Assembly (NCBI GenBank): GCA_036897625.1
Contig: JAYMTA010001404.1
Location: 1 to 20,147 of the forward strand
DNA length: 20,147 bases
Source of the DNA: Pelargonium cotyledonis
Lineage: Eukaryota; Streptophyta; Magnoliopsida; Geraniales; Geraniaceae
Direction: 5' to 3'
The first letter of the stretch is position 1. Each line of letters begins with the position of its first letter. The position numbers and the translations under genes are program-made. Below, piece by piece: positions 1 to 14,184 of the stretch. The notes below the pieces were generated by a model, which worked only from the letters and a program-made list of their open reading frames with translations, had not been told where the DNA came from and ran no database searches.

Positions 1-544
1 TCCAATTGCTATTTTGGATCGAGGTTTGGTCAAGCGCAACAACATGGCTGTTCCCTGAGTATTAGTCCAATGGTCTTATTCATCACCTGAGGATGCTACT
101 TGGGAGGACTGGGCGTTTATCCAGAGCAATTAGCCTAACTTCAATCCTTGAGGACAAGGATTTGGATAAGGGGGGAAAATTGCTGTGTCTGCAACGGTCA
201 CAAAGAGATAAGATGAAAGAAGAAGGTGGAAACGGTGTCGTTGCAGGTCAAGCAGCTTAAGTAAAGCGCAGGGTTTTGGAAATAAGAGAACGGTGTCGTT
301 TAGTTCATAGTTTTATATTGAAGTTTTGTTACTTGCTCGAGACTGAAGCTAAAAAAATTAGTTAGCCAGCTCAACAAGATAGCCAGGTCAGTTAGTTGGG
401 TAGTTATAGCCCAAGAAATGTAATTGTAATTTCATTCTTGATTCTGATAACGAAATTGCCTTTGGCTTGGCTCTAGGTTCTCTGTGTTCTAGATTCTAGG
501 GTTGTGTTCAGTGATTTGGGAAATCTGTGGAAGAGGTCACTGCA
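1..544 (+). mobile_element. 3' end of a Ty3/gypsy-type LTR retrotransposon (fossil)
   Basis: The first ~150 bases resemble the C-terminal end of a gypsy polyprotein (chromodomain-like tail with a W-x-x-L/S-P-x-x-A-T-W-E-D type signature: residues SSPEDATWEDW are visible on the plus strand). A purine-rich stretch at about 167-178 looks like the polypurine tract. The 3' LTR would start near the TG at about 180 and end near the CA at about 544, roughly 360 bp. The 5' LTR and the rest of the coding region lie outside the window, so length and age cannot be judged. It looks like a degraded copy. The LTR end is my estimate; no flanking target duplication can be tested. Confidence 0.6.
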
Positions 545-1676
545 GTATGCATGTAGAAAACTTTATCAACAAACTAGTTGAAATTGATAGAGAACAAGCA
601 AAAAAAAACAGAAAATCAATAGCAAATGAGAGTTACCCAGATGAAGATGAGTGAAGAATTGCTGGATGCCCAAATATAGATGATGCAATATACAGTGAGA
701 AATGGAGTCCATTTATACAGTAAGCTCCTCCATGACACAACCACAAGAAGACACTCTTTGAGCTTGTTTGGTATCTAATATCAATATTCAATAGACAGCA
801 ACTTCCAAGAGAAATTGTTTGGAATGCAGAGAACTTGAAGAAGCTAACTGTAGAATCTGAAACTTTCTGCACCCAGGAGAGAGAAAAAAATCTTGAAGCA
901 TTAACATTGAAGACAAGCTATCAACTTTATTTCAATCATCTTATTAAAGAAAAAACTTTATTTCGATCAAATGGATTGAAAAAGTCGTTTTCTTTTTCGT
1001 TTCAAAATGAATTTTTGGCTTTAATTTCGACATAACATTCGTAAGTTCACTGATCCATTTTTATGGACGTGTGTGAAGTAACAAATAAAATAATATTAAC
1101 TAATTTAGATTTCGATAGGACTTCACACTTAGTATTCAATACATGCATTAATGTATACAGTTAAATATTGTAAATGATAATTCTTATTTTTAGTTTCAAA
1201 ATTTTATGTTTTATTTGAAATATAACATTTTAAAACGGCAGTGGCGGCTCACTCGCTTGAGTGGCAGCGCTAGTCACTTGACGATCGTTCTCTCTTTAAG
1301 AGTATATTGTTTGTAGAGAAACAAAGGGTGGGTAGGATTTTTGGGTGGCTGGTGTTTTGAAGGGTGGCTGGGGTTTTAGTCTGTGGCGACTAGGGTTCGA
1401 TAAATATTTGAAATTCAGAACTAACACACAAGCTAAAACTTACAGTGTGGACCAAAATGAAGAGACACTATATACAAATGAATAGAAAAGGTCATGAACT
1501 GAGCTGGACTCGACAACAAGGACGATCATGACGATCCATCTCCATTTCTTGGCATTCCAAATCCAAGGTTCTGTTATGTTTCAGAAACATCCTGAGTGTG
1601 AGAGTTCTTGAAGTTTAAGCCCCAACTAATGCGTTCTTCACAGATCGGATATGTACTAATGCTTCGAAGAATGATC
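545..1676. other. intergenic stretch without a recognisable gene
   Basis: This separates the LTR element from the 3' end of the minus-strand plastid gene. The small open frames on both strands (longest 79 codons) have no recognisable motif and low-complexity composition. A moderately GC-rich patch at about 1230-1400 contains repeated GGGTGGCTGG-type words but matches nothing I know. The 3' UTR and polyadenylation site of the minus-strand gene should fall between about 1400 and 1676, but I see no canonical AATAAA there. Confidence 0.5.
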
Positions 1677-4600
1677 TCACATGAAGTGTTTTTCGATTAA
1701 TTTCTTCAGTTCCTCGAGCTTTACTATGATATTCGGGTTCATCAGATCCTTAGCTTCGCTTAAGAGAGTGCCGCCCGTGTTGAAATTATAAGCATCCACC
1801 ACAGCATTTATGCGTGTGTGGAGCTTCTCTGGCATCCTGCAAATTGTAGAGGGAAAACGAGTGAAGCTACTTTTAAGAACTTGCATAGCTTTTGGAACTA
1901 GATTTTAGTTCAAGATTGAGAATCAAGACTCGGCATGACAATGAGAGACTCATTGTTTGTTATCAAGACTTTTTTGTCACGAAGATGAATTTGGTAGATC
2001 ACAATTAGCAAGCATTCAAGAACTTGATGGAGTCTGATTCAAAAATATTCACCAGAGCAGCAAAATATGAAACATTGTACTATCCGCTAATTAAAAAGTT
2101 TGGATATACTTACGTGTAAAGATCATCATCCTCTCCTTCACTTTCGTGTGCCGGAGGTGTAAATGCGTCTTTTAGGGCACCTAGACGCTCCTCCGGATCC
2201 TCAATAGTGAGAAGATACTTCATTATCCTAGTCTCTTTCGGGACGAGCTTCTCAAGATTCTTTCTTGAAGCCATATACAAATGATACAATATATCTTTCG
2301 CCTACAACGAGAAGGTCAATAATAGAAAACTTCATCATATGAACAATTGGGACTTCTGGTTCATCCAAGAAAGTTAACAGTAATGCATTTTTTGGATTCG
2401 ACAATCAATGTACCTCATCTTTCGTCATGTTTGACTCCTTGGCAGCGGACCATGCTTTTGTTATCATCAGCGTCATGGTGGAATCAAATTGGTTCTTCTC
2501 GACCAAATTGTCTATCTTTCTGCAAGCAGCATCAAGAGTAGGAGAATTGAAAATATCTTCTAGTTTCGACTGTGCTGCCTGTATTGATTCAATGGTTTCA
2601 GTTGTGCTATCGTATGCTTCGACAGCATCTAGGCATGAGTTCCCAAGCTCCACCAAAGCTTATAACACAGACGTAAAAAGAAGTGTTATCGTCATTACCT
2701 AATACATACAAATGAAGAAAAAAGGACTACGATTGGTACATGTCCTCTAATCAGATGCGTTTTCCCGTGTAGTTGAAGTGACATCTGATCTTACGGTTCG
2801 ATTCCATTGTCATCAGGGGGTCATTTCAGTGTCTTACAAAATTGCACCACCTTTTCTATTAGTCATTACAAACTTTTTAGCTTACAAGGGAAAACACGTC
2901 ATTTGTTTACAAGGAAGAATCATTTTCCACAAGAATAAAGGTTGTTATTTGAAGGTAGTTCCAAATATTGAGTTCTGTTTTCCATCCAAGCCATCTGGAC
3001 AAGGGTTAAATATCACTGAAAGTAAAAGATACTAAGGTAGCAAATGGATTGCAATTTTTGTTCAGGAATAGAAATCAAGATTCGGAATCCAATTTTTTTA
3101 ATAAGTCTCACCATTTTGCTCCATTGGATTGTTGTGATATGATTGTGCGACGGAGAAAAGATGAACAAAAAATTCTTCGGTGAAATCTTTACGACGCCTA
3201 GCAACAATCTCATTGATCTCCGAAGGCGACCTTCTAATCACTTCAACAAGTTCATTGTGCCTTTGCACATCCTCATCAACCTGTATAAGAGAGGTTCAAT
3301 GTTTTTAAATATATAAATATGAAACAACAACATATGCTTAGTTTTTCAATGAATCCTACCACTTTAAGCTTCCTCCCAAGCCTGAGTAAGTTATGCTTCA
3401 TCGCTGGATCACTCTCACTATCTGCTCGGTCCTGGCAGCGTTTAAAGAAATGAGGCCGGAGATTGTTCCATTCCTTGCTAAAAGCTAGCAACTTTCTCCA
3501 ATCTGTTGGATTGGACTTGTCCACCATGAAAACCTCAATCAGCTTGTCGCATACTCGGACATAGTTAACTTCATTTTCCTCTTCCGGCTTATCACCAATT
3601 GGTTCAGAACCAGAGGATAACGACTGTTGTCTGCTACAATCATTCGGCATTGCAGTTTTATCACCAACAACAGAAGCAAGCAACGAAAACTGCAGCCTGT
3701 ATGGAGCAACGACACGAGGACAACCTGGCTTTTCACAATGACATCAATGCAGAATATATGCGTCTCAGTTACTTCAAATCTTGTCCACATAAAACGAATA
3801 ACCATCAATAACAAAACTCATATCTTGACATAACAATTCATATCGTTGAAGCATAACAAGGTTGAATTCCATGCCAACCACTCGACCAAGTAATCAACCG
3901 CCTAAAATGCATTTAGACCGAAAAGAAAGCAATCTCAGTATGACTTCTACTACTAGAGAAGCTGGAAACAACTAATATACCCGATAATCTAACGGAAGCA
4001 ATCTCGGCATTACTTCTACTACTAGAAAAGCTGGTAACAGCTAATATACCCAATAACCGATTCTTATCCACATGATCCAAATAACAATCCATCAAGAACA
4101 AGAATCATATTTTGACACAACAACCTATACATGAATCAATCGTTTAATATGCATAAAGGTGGAAGCTAAAGCAAAACCTGAATCTCTGCGAGACTTCTCT
4201 TACTAGAAACTCTCTAAACAACTAATATAACAAATAAAAATGTACCTGATTTTAAAAATAAAGTCTTCTTGTGAGACAATGTATAATTGAACCCAACAAA
4301 CTGTTTTCACTCAGCTTCAAATACAATTACCCCGTTTGGTTGCTGAGAAAATATAGGAACAAGAAATGGAAAATTTCACTATAATATTCTCTCTTTTTCC
4401 GGTAATTTCTTATAAACCCAAAAATCAAGATATAAACTTTGAATGAACTTTACTCCGATAGTGACTTAACCTAAAGAAACAACGATTTCAAGCTGGGTTT
4501 CGTGACTTCTACAACTAGAAATGCTGGTAACAACTAACATACCATATGACCAATTCTTGTTCACATAGCTATCTATCAGCAACAAAAATCATATTGACAA

Positions 4601-5066
4601 AACAACCTATGCATTAAGATGGAAGCTAAATTAAAACCTGAATCTCTGCTAGACTTCTACTACTAGAAATGCTTGAACAACTAATATACCAATTTATTAA
4701 AACCACTTTCTAGTTCTAAAAAATGGACTTTATTGCGAAACAATATCTAATTGAAAAAACCCAACAAACGGTTTTAACTCAGCTTCAACTACAGCTACTC
4801 TGTTTGGTAGCTGAGAAAACATAGGAACAAGAAAATGGAAAATTTTACACTCGGTGATATCTGATAACCCACAAATCAAGATAGAAACTTTGAATGAATT
4901 TTACTCGGATAGTGAATTTACCTTTGAGGTTAGCAGAAAAGAAACGACGATTTCGAGCTGGGTTTCTGATGAAATCAAGAGAAGCTGACAATTTTCTTCC
5001 ACTGACAACAGCTCTTACTGGGAAAGAGCAAGAGATCTTCATGGGACTAGCAATGGCCATCTCCAT
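1677..5066 (-). CDS. plastid protein of unknown function, At4g37920-like, six exons, intact
   Basis: Exons on the minus strand: 5066-4922, 3724-3360, 3280-3112, 2658-2414, 2301-2114, 1836-1677. All introns are GT-AG and phases add up to a single 1272-nt frame (423 aa; from memory the Arabidopsis protein is about 427 aa). The recognised core runs from DKLIEVFMVDKSNPTDWRKL (about residues 108-127) through KRCQDRADSESDPAMKHNLL, LITKAW/ITKAWSAAKESNMTKDE and LYHLY to EELKKLIEKHFM at the C terminus; these match my recollection of At4g37920. Residues 1-48 (exon 1) are rich in Ser and Arg and poor in acids, like a chloroplast transit peptide. The first ATG (5066) was chosen, but the third codon (5060) is also ATG with a better context (G at -3 and +4). 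No enzymatic motif is visible and function is unknown. It diverges from the downstream GLR pair. Confidence 0.93.
3917..4965. repeat. degenerate tandem duplications in intron 1 that include the exon 1 border
   Basis: Within intron 1 of the plastid gene there are two long, diverged direct copies: about 4011-4502 and 4503-4965. Shared landmarks include ACTTCTACTACTAGAAAAGC, GGAAGCTAAA, AAACCTGAATCTCTGC, AGGAACAAGAAA and AACTTTGAATGAA. The second copy runs into coding exon 1 (its last ~44 nt, 4922-4965, are exon). The first copy therefore carries a decayed image of the exon 1 end and donor site at about 4464-4500. Shorter partial copies lie at about 3925-4010. All copies have scattered substitutions and indels, so the duplications are not recent. 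Confidence 0.8.
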
Positions 5067-6926
5067 GGATATTCCTGGAAAACTCGATGGAATATAAGCA
5101 AATTTGTAGCTAAATATTCAAAATTATCAGAAATTTATGTTGGGATTTTTAGGGTTTAATGACAATATCAACAATAGGTAACAGTGGTAAGAGAGAGAGA
5201 TAAAGAAGAAGCTTGAAGAGTGAAGACTTCTCAGTAAACTAGAAACGACACCGTTTATTCAATGGATTGGAGTTGACTATTCGGATATGGGTCGGGTTTA
5301 CGGTTTCGGTTTGAAAATGACAAAGAAAAGGATCTCACTTTCATACATGTTTGAGCCACATAGTAGCTTTCGCATATAAAATGTACTGGTTCGTGCAAAT
5401 TTACCCGACTTGACTTGCAATTCTCTCTAAATAATTATGATTAGATAAAAAAAAAATTAGTTGATTCATTTTATATGATTTGAATTTTGAATCCAACAAA
5501 AATGTGGGTCAAGTTAGAGGTGAAAAATTAGGTCGGTTTGAGTTGAAGAGGTATAACTCAAACTCGTTTTCGATAAACGAATTCGTTCATGTTATATAAT
5601 AATTTAGATTTTGCATGCAAAATGTGTACACAAATTATTAAACTTTTCCCCAACTAAATAGTAGTAAGAGAAAAATTATATATATAGGTAATTTTGACTT
5701 TTTTTACAAGTGAATAGGAGCCCATTGACCCACAAATAATTAAATAAGTTAGGTAGCATATAAAATAAACTAGCTTAAATAATAAAAAAAGAGTGTCAAT
5801 TATTTGATGACATGTTACATATTATTTCTTTAATTTTATAAATATGCAATGTATTTTTACCAATTATTTATCTATTTTTCACAACAAGAACTAATAAATT
5901 TTTGCGAAGACTATTTTGTTTTAACATGCACTAAATGATTCTTTAGTAATACAAGAGACTGATTTATTTTTACTTTAATATGAAATGGACTAAATTTATA
6001 TTTTTAGAAAGTTTGAGCACAAGAAATCATATTCTTGACAACTTGACTTGAAAAAGAGATCAAATTCTTTTGGAATAATATTATATTGATCATTTTATGA
6101 CTAATCAAACATAAAATGAGGTACAACCTGTTGTGGATAATGGATTCCTGAACCATCTGTTGTGGTCCTATGGAGATTATGAATAGGACACTGAGGTACA
6201 AATGAGTGCTGACATGGAGGAGAACATGATATTTTCTGAGTAGAAAAAAAGAAAAGAAAAGAAAAGTCCCAACCTGTTGAGATGGATTATTTAATCAGTA
6301 CTATATGATATGATGTGGTCATTAATGATCATGGCTTCAAATTCTAGTTCTTCCATTCCTCTCTACCATATCCACACTGCAGTTTATAAAAATTATCTTC
6401 TGCTCCAAAAATAATGAGATGATCATGTCTTTTACTGTGCAACATGATTTTCACAAGTCCAAATTGACCCCAAAAGTCTATGTTTCCTGTTAGGTTAATT
6501 CTCTCACCAAACACATGTATTGTGTGATAAACCACACCAATGATCTTCTCTGGTCTCCTGCACACATTTTTCTCAGTTTCAGAAGGTCCCAAATTGTCCG
6601 GGTTTCATGAAAGGAGCCATTGTTTCTTCTTCTCAGAGCAGCAAGTGGCAAGAAAAATTCTGGGTTCATAGAGGAAAGGACAAAGGAGGTATCTCTTTTG
6701 AGTTTTCCCCAAAACCAGTAAGTGGGTTTTTCAATGGTGAAGATACAGTGGTGATTTAGCTTTGCCCTTTGTTTTTAGCTCTGTAAGGTTCTTTTTGGTG
6801 TGGAGCTTTCTGGGTATCCATAAAGGTCCTCTCTTTGACCTGGGTTTAATAAAAAAATCATGTCTGTGAAGGCTAATTGTTAGTTGTGGTGAGCTATTTG
6901 TGGTATTGGGTTGCTTTGGTTCAGCT
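5067..6926. promoter_or_regulatory. divergent intergenic region between the plastid gene and the GLR3.7-type gene
   Basis: This 1.86 kb must hold both promoters and 5' leaders. For the minus-strand gene, a quasi-palindrome AAACGACACCGTTT lies at 5243-5256, about 180 bp upstream of its start codon, next to a GA-rich tract (about 5190-5216). The middle (about 5380-6000) is very AT-rich with no gene. A short AAAAG microsatellite sits at about 6241-6266. A TATA-like TTATAAAA at about 6384-6391 is a weak candidate for the GLR gene. I cannot place either transcription start with certainty. Confidence 0.5.
6734..6883 (+). promoter_or_regulatory. two short upstream ORFs in the likely leader of the GLR3.7-type gene
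   Basis: If transcription starts upstream of 6734, the leader carries two small ORFs before the main ATG: 6734-6754 (six codons plus stop) and 6860-6883 (seven codons plus stop, ending 43 nt before the main start at 6927). Such ORFs can lower main-frame translation. The leader has not been mapped, so this is conditional. Confidence 0.35.
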
Positions 6927-10485
<3,559 letters not shown>

Positions 10486-10934
10486 TCAAATATGTGAATA
10501 TGTATGGGAGAAGAAACCGAAGGTACATGCCTATTTATGCATGAAACATAAAATATTCTCGTATAGTAGTTCCCATGAAACCGCAATGTTTACATAGCAT
10601 GTAACTTAGTACTTCACATTAAGTATATATATAACCTTTAGGCGAGTCATTTTGGTCTTTATATATCTTGTTTCAGCTTATTAGTATCGAGTGTCGGTAC
10701 ATTGATGCAAATATTATTGAAAATGATGGCCGGTAACGGTTTTCAGAAGAACCCCGGTATTTCAGAAATACAAAATAGTCTCGAAACTTATGTTCAAAGC
10801 ATAGAAGCTGTGCAGCAGCAATATATTTCTCATACCCAAAACCCTATCTTGAATGAACACGAAGTAAAAATAACTCAAAATTCCCGAGAATAGTAAAATG
10901 ACCAAAACGCCCCAAACAACTTCAGAACGTGAAA
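10486..10934. other. 3' flank of the GLR3.7-type gene
   Basis: The 3' UTR must start here, but I see no clear canonical AATAAA. An open frame at 10702-10893 (63 codons) shows no recognisable family and no coding-like context; I treat it as chance. Otherwise nothing identifiable. Confidence 0.4.
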
Positions 10935-10939
10935 ATGCT

Positions 10940-11348
10940 TTCTGATAACATCCTGTTTTCTTTGAATTCAAGTTATTGTTGTTGCTTGTCTAGTTGTCAC
11001 TATTTTTATGCTAGGACATGGCTTTGTTGGCATATTTTGATACATTTACTCCGAAATGGCATTTGTTGGTAATTTCTGATAACATCCCGTTCTCTTCAAC
11101 ACTTACTGCAATCTTTATGTCAAAATGGCATTTGTTGGAACATTCTGATAACATCCGGTTTTCTTCAATACTTGCTGAAATCTTTACGCCAGAATGGCAT
11201 TTGTTGGTGTGTTCTGATACCTTTATGTCAAAATGGCATTTGTTGGTACATTCTGATAGCATCCCGTTTTCTTCAACACTTACTACAACCTTTACTCCGA
11301 AATGGCATTTGTTTGTGCATCCTGATAACTTCACGTTCTCTTCGAAAA
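10940..11348. repeat. minisatellite-like tandem array with 69-bp and 38/39-bp units
   Basis: The word TGGCATTTGTT (or close variants) recurs at 11019, 11057, 11126, 11195, 11234 and 11303, giving spacings 38, 69, 69, 39 and 69. Long units contain TTCTGATAACATCCCGTT and CTTCAACACTTACT; short units lack that ~30-bp part and join the flanks directly. A decayed half unit lies at about 10940-10963. Because 69 and 39 are both multiples of three, long frames stay open on both strands (plus 11018-11365, minus 11011-11334), encoding 23- and 13-residue repeats. I read this as a repeat, not a gene, as there is no known domain. Confidence 0.85.
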
Positions 11349-12641
11349 CAAACTATCGTTGGTGATCATCTCGAGTTTTGGATGGAAACTTTTCTTGAGC
11401 TTTATTGACCCATTATCTGTGGCCATTGCTGGTTACTTTGAGAAGCTTCTTGTGCCCTAGGAAATGAAAATATCTGGTGACAATGACAAATTTCAATATG
11501 GCCACTTCAAGTTGATTCTGATCAAGTCACAATGATAAAGAATTGGTCTGGTTTTAGCTTTTTGACTTGTGCAACTTGTTTTGTTTAGGTTCTTTCAGTC
11601 AAATCTGCAAGTCATGTGGCTTAGAAATTAAGCTACACAGAGTTCTAGTAAAAAACAATCTTCACTTGACATATAATAAACAATTCTTATAGTCAGGTCA
11701 CGTTGAAAATTTAGTATTATATTAATAAATTAATTCACACACGGTCCAATTATTAAACATATTGAGTTGTACAACTTATTTATAAGTGGATTAACACAAT
11801 ACGATAATTAAAAATAATTAAACTTAAAATTATTTGACATATTTGACAAGTTCATCAACACGAACACGATTAAGTGGTTAGTATTTTGAAATTTTCACAG
11901 TCGGACAACAGCCTCATCAAGTTGTGAACACATTTTACCTGTCCAACAATTCTTGCCCAATGTTTTGTTTCCATTGAAAAAGACACCAATTAGGAAATTT
12001 CCTAGCTTTTGTATTATTTGTAGCCATACAAGATAAATGGTCCCAACTTCTCATAATTCCATATATAGTATAATATAAAATACAAATTATATTGCTTCAG
12101 AAAAAAATACAAATTATATTAAGATATATAAAAATAAAAGTAAATTAGAGTGTACAGTATTTATTTCGTTCCCAATCAAAGTTTGTTTGCAAAATAATAA
12201 AAAAAATCTCATTCTATTCATATTTTTTTAATTTAATCATCAATTACGTTACTATGTTTTGTTAACGTGACGTTTGAGTTATCTAAATCTACTAAATAGA
12301 TCAATTTGAAAAAAAATTGTGTAAACGATGAACAATATGAATAATTTGATGAGCAAATTTGAAAACTAAATTGAAAAAATAAATGAAAGGTAATACAATT
12401 GAAAATAATATGAATGGTTATAGAAAACCAAAATATAATATTTTTCTAATATGAAATAGAAATAAATGTGAGTTTATTGTATTTTATGATGTTGACAAAG
12501 AAATCTGAAAATGTCATCTTGATTGTTCCATTGGAGCCACTAACTAGTTGGTTGCTCCCATGTATGGTGCAACTTTTTAGTAATTTATTGAAGAAGATAT
12601 GATCATGATTCCAAAGACATGCATGCACACATTATAATAAT
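11349..12641. other. AT-rich intergenic DNA
   Basis: No gene is visible. The stretch is strongly AT-rich from about 11690 onward. A patch at about 11740-11900 with ATTAACACAATACGAT and CAACACGAACACGAT-like words recalls common dispersed plant repeats but I could not define ends. A short direct repeat, AAATACAAATTATATT, occurs twice at about 12078 and 12105. Confidence 0.4.
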
Positions 12642-12867
12642 TTGCTTCAAACACCAAGGCATGATGGCCCAAACGGTTGATACGATTTGGATTTTCTTTG
12701 AGGTCTCAGGTTCGAGCCTCCTTGCTGACGGTATGGGGAGGGATTTATGGGTTTAAGGGGACTAACAACTAATAGAGTGATGCCCCCCACGGGAGATGAT
12801 AAACACTGGCTTAGAAATTGAGTCTACTGTTCCTCGCTTATATAAAAAAAAAAAATTGCTCCAAACA
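12642..12867 (+). mobile_element. tRNA-derived SINE with target-site duplication
   Basis: The body is about 12654-12855 (~200 bp). It has a pol III A box (TGGCCCAAACGG, 12665-12676), a B box (GGTTCGAGCC, 12709-12718) about 32 bp further on, and a 12-bp 3' poly(A) run ending at 12855. It is flanked by 12-bp direct repeats differing at one base: TTGCTTCAAACA (12642-12653) and TTGCTCCAAACA (12856-12867). Box spacing, size, A tail and target duplication together make a SINE call strong. The intact boxes and near-perfect duplication suggest a fairly recent insertion. Confidence 0.85.
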
Positions 12868-13345
12868 ATTAATTAATTTGTCCAAATTGAACTTTGGTTT
12901 AGACAATTTAGAACATTTATAATCCTAGCTTAGGAGTATCAAGTAGCATTTTTAGTAACTTTTTGAGCTTTTAAAATTATAGTAGTGTTTAATCCCCAAA
13001 AAGCAATATATGATGGGTTACATGTGACCATGGCAATTGTTTTTTTAGAAGAAGAATAAAGATAATTTTGAATTGATATAACTAATAATATCATAAATTG
13101 GAAATGTGTAATGAAAATAGTTTAATACATTTATTCAATCGAGATTTACTTATTTCAAATGAATGTTTCAAAGTTTTAGCATTGAAATAATTGACTGAGC
13201 GAGAGCTTACATCCCTTTATTCGCACATATAAATGGTCATGTGGTGGGTTTAGGGTGGAGAGTGTCAATCCCTCTCCATTTCCGCATATATACATAAATA
13301 TATATAAACTCTTGTTGTCCATGTTCTTTCTGTCTTGTCTGAATG
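12868..13345. other. AT-rich intergenic DNA
   Basis: Nothing gene-like is visible. Small open frames (for example minus 13176-13391) lack recognisable motifs. A run of TATA-type steps lies at about 13286-13310. Confidence 0.4.
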
Positions 13346-13349
13346 ATAA

Positions 13350-13586
13350 AGGTTGGTGCGTAGAGCTGTGTTGGAGGGGAATGTCAAACAAGTTATCTCG
13401 AATCTCAATTTAGGACACGAGTTTGATAACGTGTATGACTTAATTATTCATGATTTTATTAGTTTGATTGAGTATTTTGAAATATATCAATCCAATCATG
13501 TGGAACACGCTCAACGTCTTCAATGGGCCTACATAAAATTGCTTGATTATAACACTCTCATACAAGTTTATTTAATGTGTCTTTAA
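13350..13586 (+). pseudogene. decayed RNase H-like (RVT_3-type) fragment, probably from a LINE
   Basis: The frame 13353-13586 (77 codons) resembles the C-terminal half of the plant RNase H-like domain seen at the end of non-LTR retrotransposons and related host fragments. Visible landmarks are VLEGN(V/K)QVI (family: LEGDxxxVI), DLIIHDFISLIEYF (family: hydrophobic DIxxLxxxF helix) and the NHVEHAQRLQWAYI segment (family: N..AH.LA..A). The usual upstream part of the domain and any reverse transcriptase are absent. It is too short to be functional. The assignment is by eye; an unrelated chance frame remains possible. Confidence 0.45.
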
Positions 13587-13990
13587 ACTTATCAACTCGT
13601 TTGTCATGATCGAATTAGTTAAATTGAAAACATGATAACTACTTCATATATGTCTGTCAAGTGTCAACTATCTGTCGTGAACGCTTAGAAAATTCTATAC
13701 AAATTTCTTAGACAAAAAAAATTAAAGTGTCATTTTCTTATATTCTCTTGTGATTGTTCACATTGATTAAATGGTACTTTAAGCATATAAGCTCTTAATG
13801 ACCCTTTGTTTATGAGCTTTTGATGTTAATATTAGCTAAAGATATCAATCTTAATATTAAAATATAAATTAATCCCTTCATTCTCATCTATGATCTATTC
13901 AAATATTCTAAATTGTAATTAACAATTGACACTTGAAATCCAAATAACTAAAAGATAATTCGATTGATGTGTATATATAATTAGTAAAGT
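13587..13990. other. AT-rich intergenic DNA
   Basis: I see no gene, RNA or defined repeat in this stretch. Confidence 0.4.
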
Positions 13991-14116
13991 AATGGGCACA
14001 CAACTCACAACTAGAAAAGGCTAACACAACCATTTTGGGGTCAAATGATTATTAATGTGCACATAACTCACAACAAGAAAAGGCTAACACAACCATTTTG
14101 GGGTCAAATGATGATT
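13991..14116. repeat. 63-bp tandem duplication
   Basis: Two direct copies begin at AATGGGCACA (13991) and AATGTGCACA (14054). The shared core GGCTAACACAACCATTTTGG and following GGTCAAATGAT is identical in both; a few substitutions are near the 5' end. No coding content. Confidence 0.9.
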
Positions 14117-14184
14117 GTCATTTTTAAAAATTTCACGTGTTTCACACTAAATTCACCTTAATTGTCAGAACCAATCAAAATGTG

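Noticed and set aside
2347-2702. Plus-strand open frames of 64 and 91 codons
   Set aside because: They are antisense to exon 4 of the plastid gene, whose own frame is explained by homology.
3539-3833. Plus- and minus-strand frames of 68-91 codons around exon 2 of the plastid gene
   Set aside because: They overlap the recognised exon 2 in other frames and have no family resemblance.
6344-6592. 82-codon minus-strand frame in the divergent intergenic region
   Set aside because: No recognisable family, no supporting splice or promoter context, and it lies in the likely promoter or leader of the GLR3.7-type gene.
10702-10893. 63-codon frame downstream of the GLR3.7-type gene
   Set aside because: Short, no recognisable motif, ends in AT-rich DNA; probably chance or 3' UTR.
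11011-11365. Pair of ~110-codon frames on opposite strands as genes
   Set aside because: They arise because repeat units are multiples of three; no known domain, no splice or promoter context.
12654-12855. tRNA gene, from the pol III boxes
   Set aside because: No cloverleaf, no acceptor stem; the A tail and target duplication fit a SINE.
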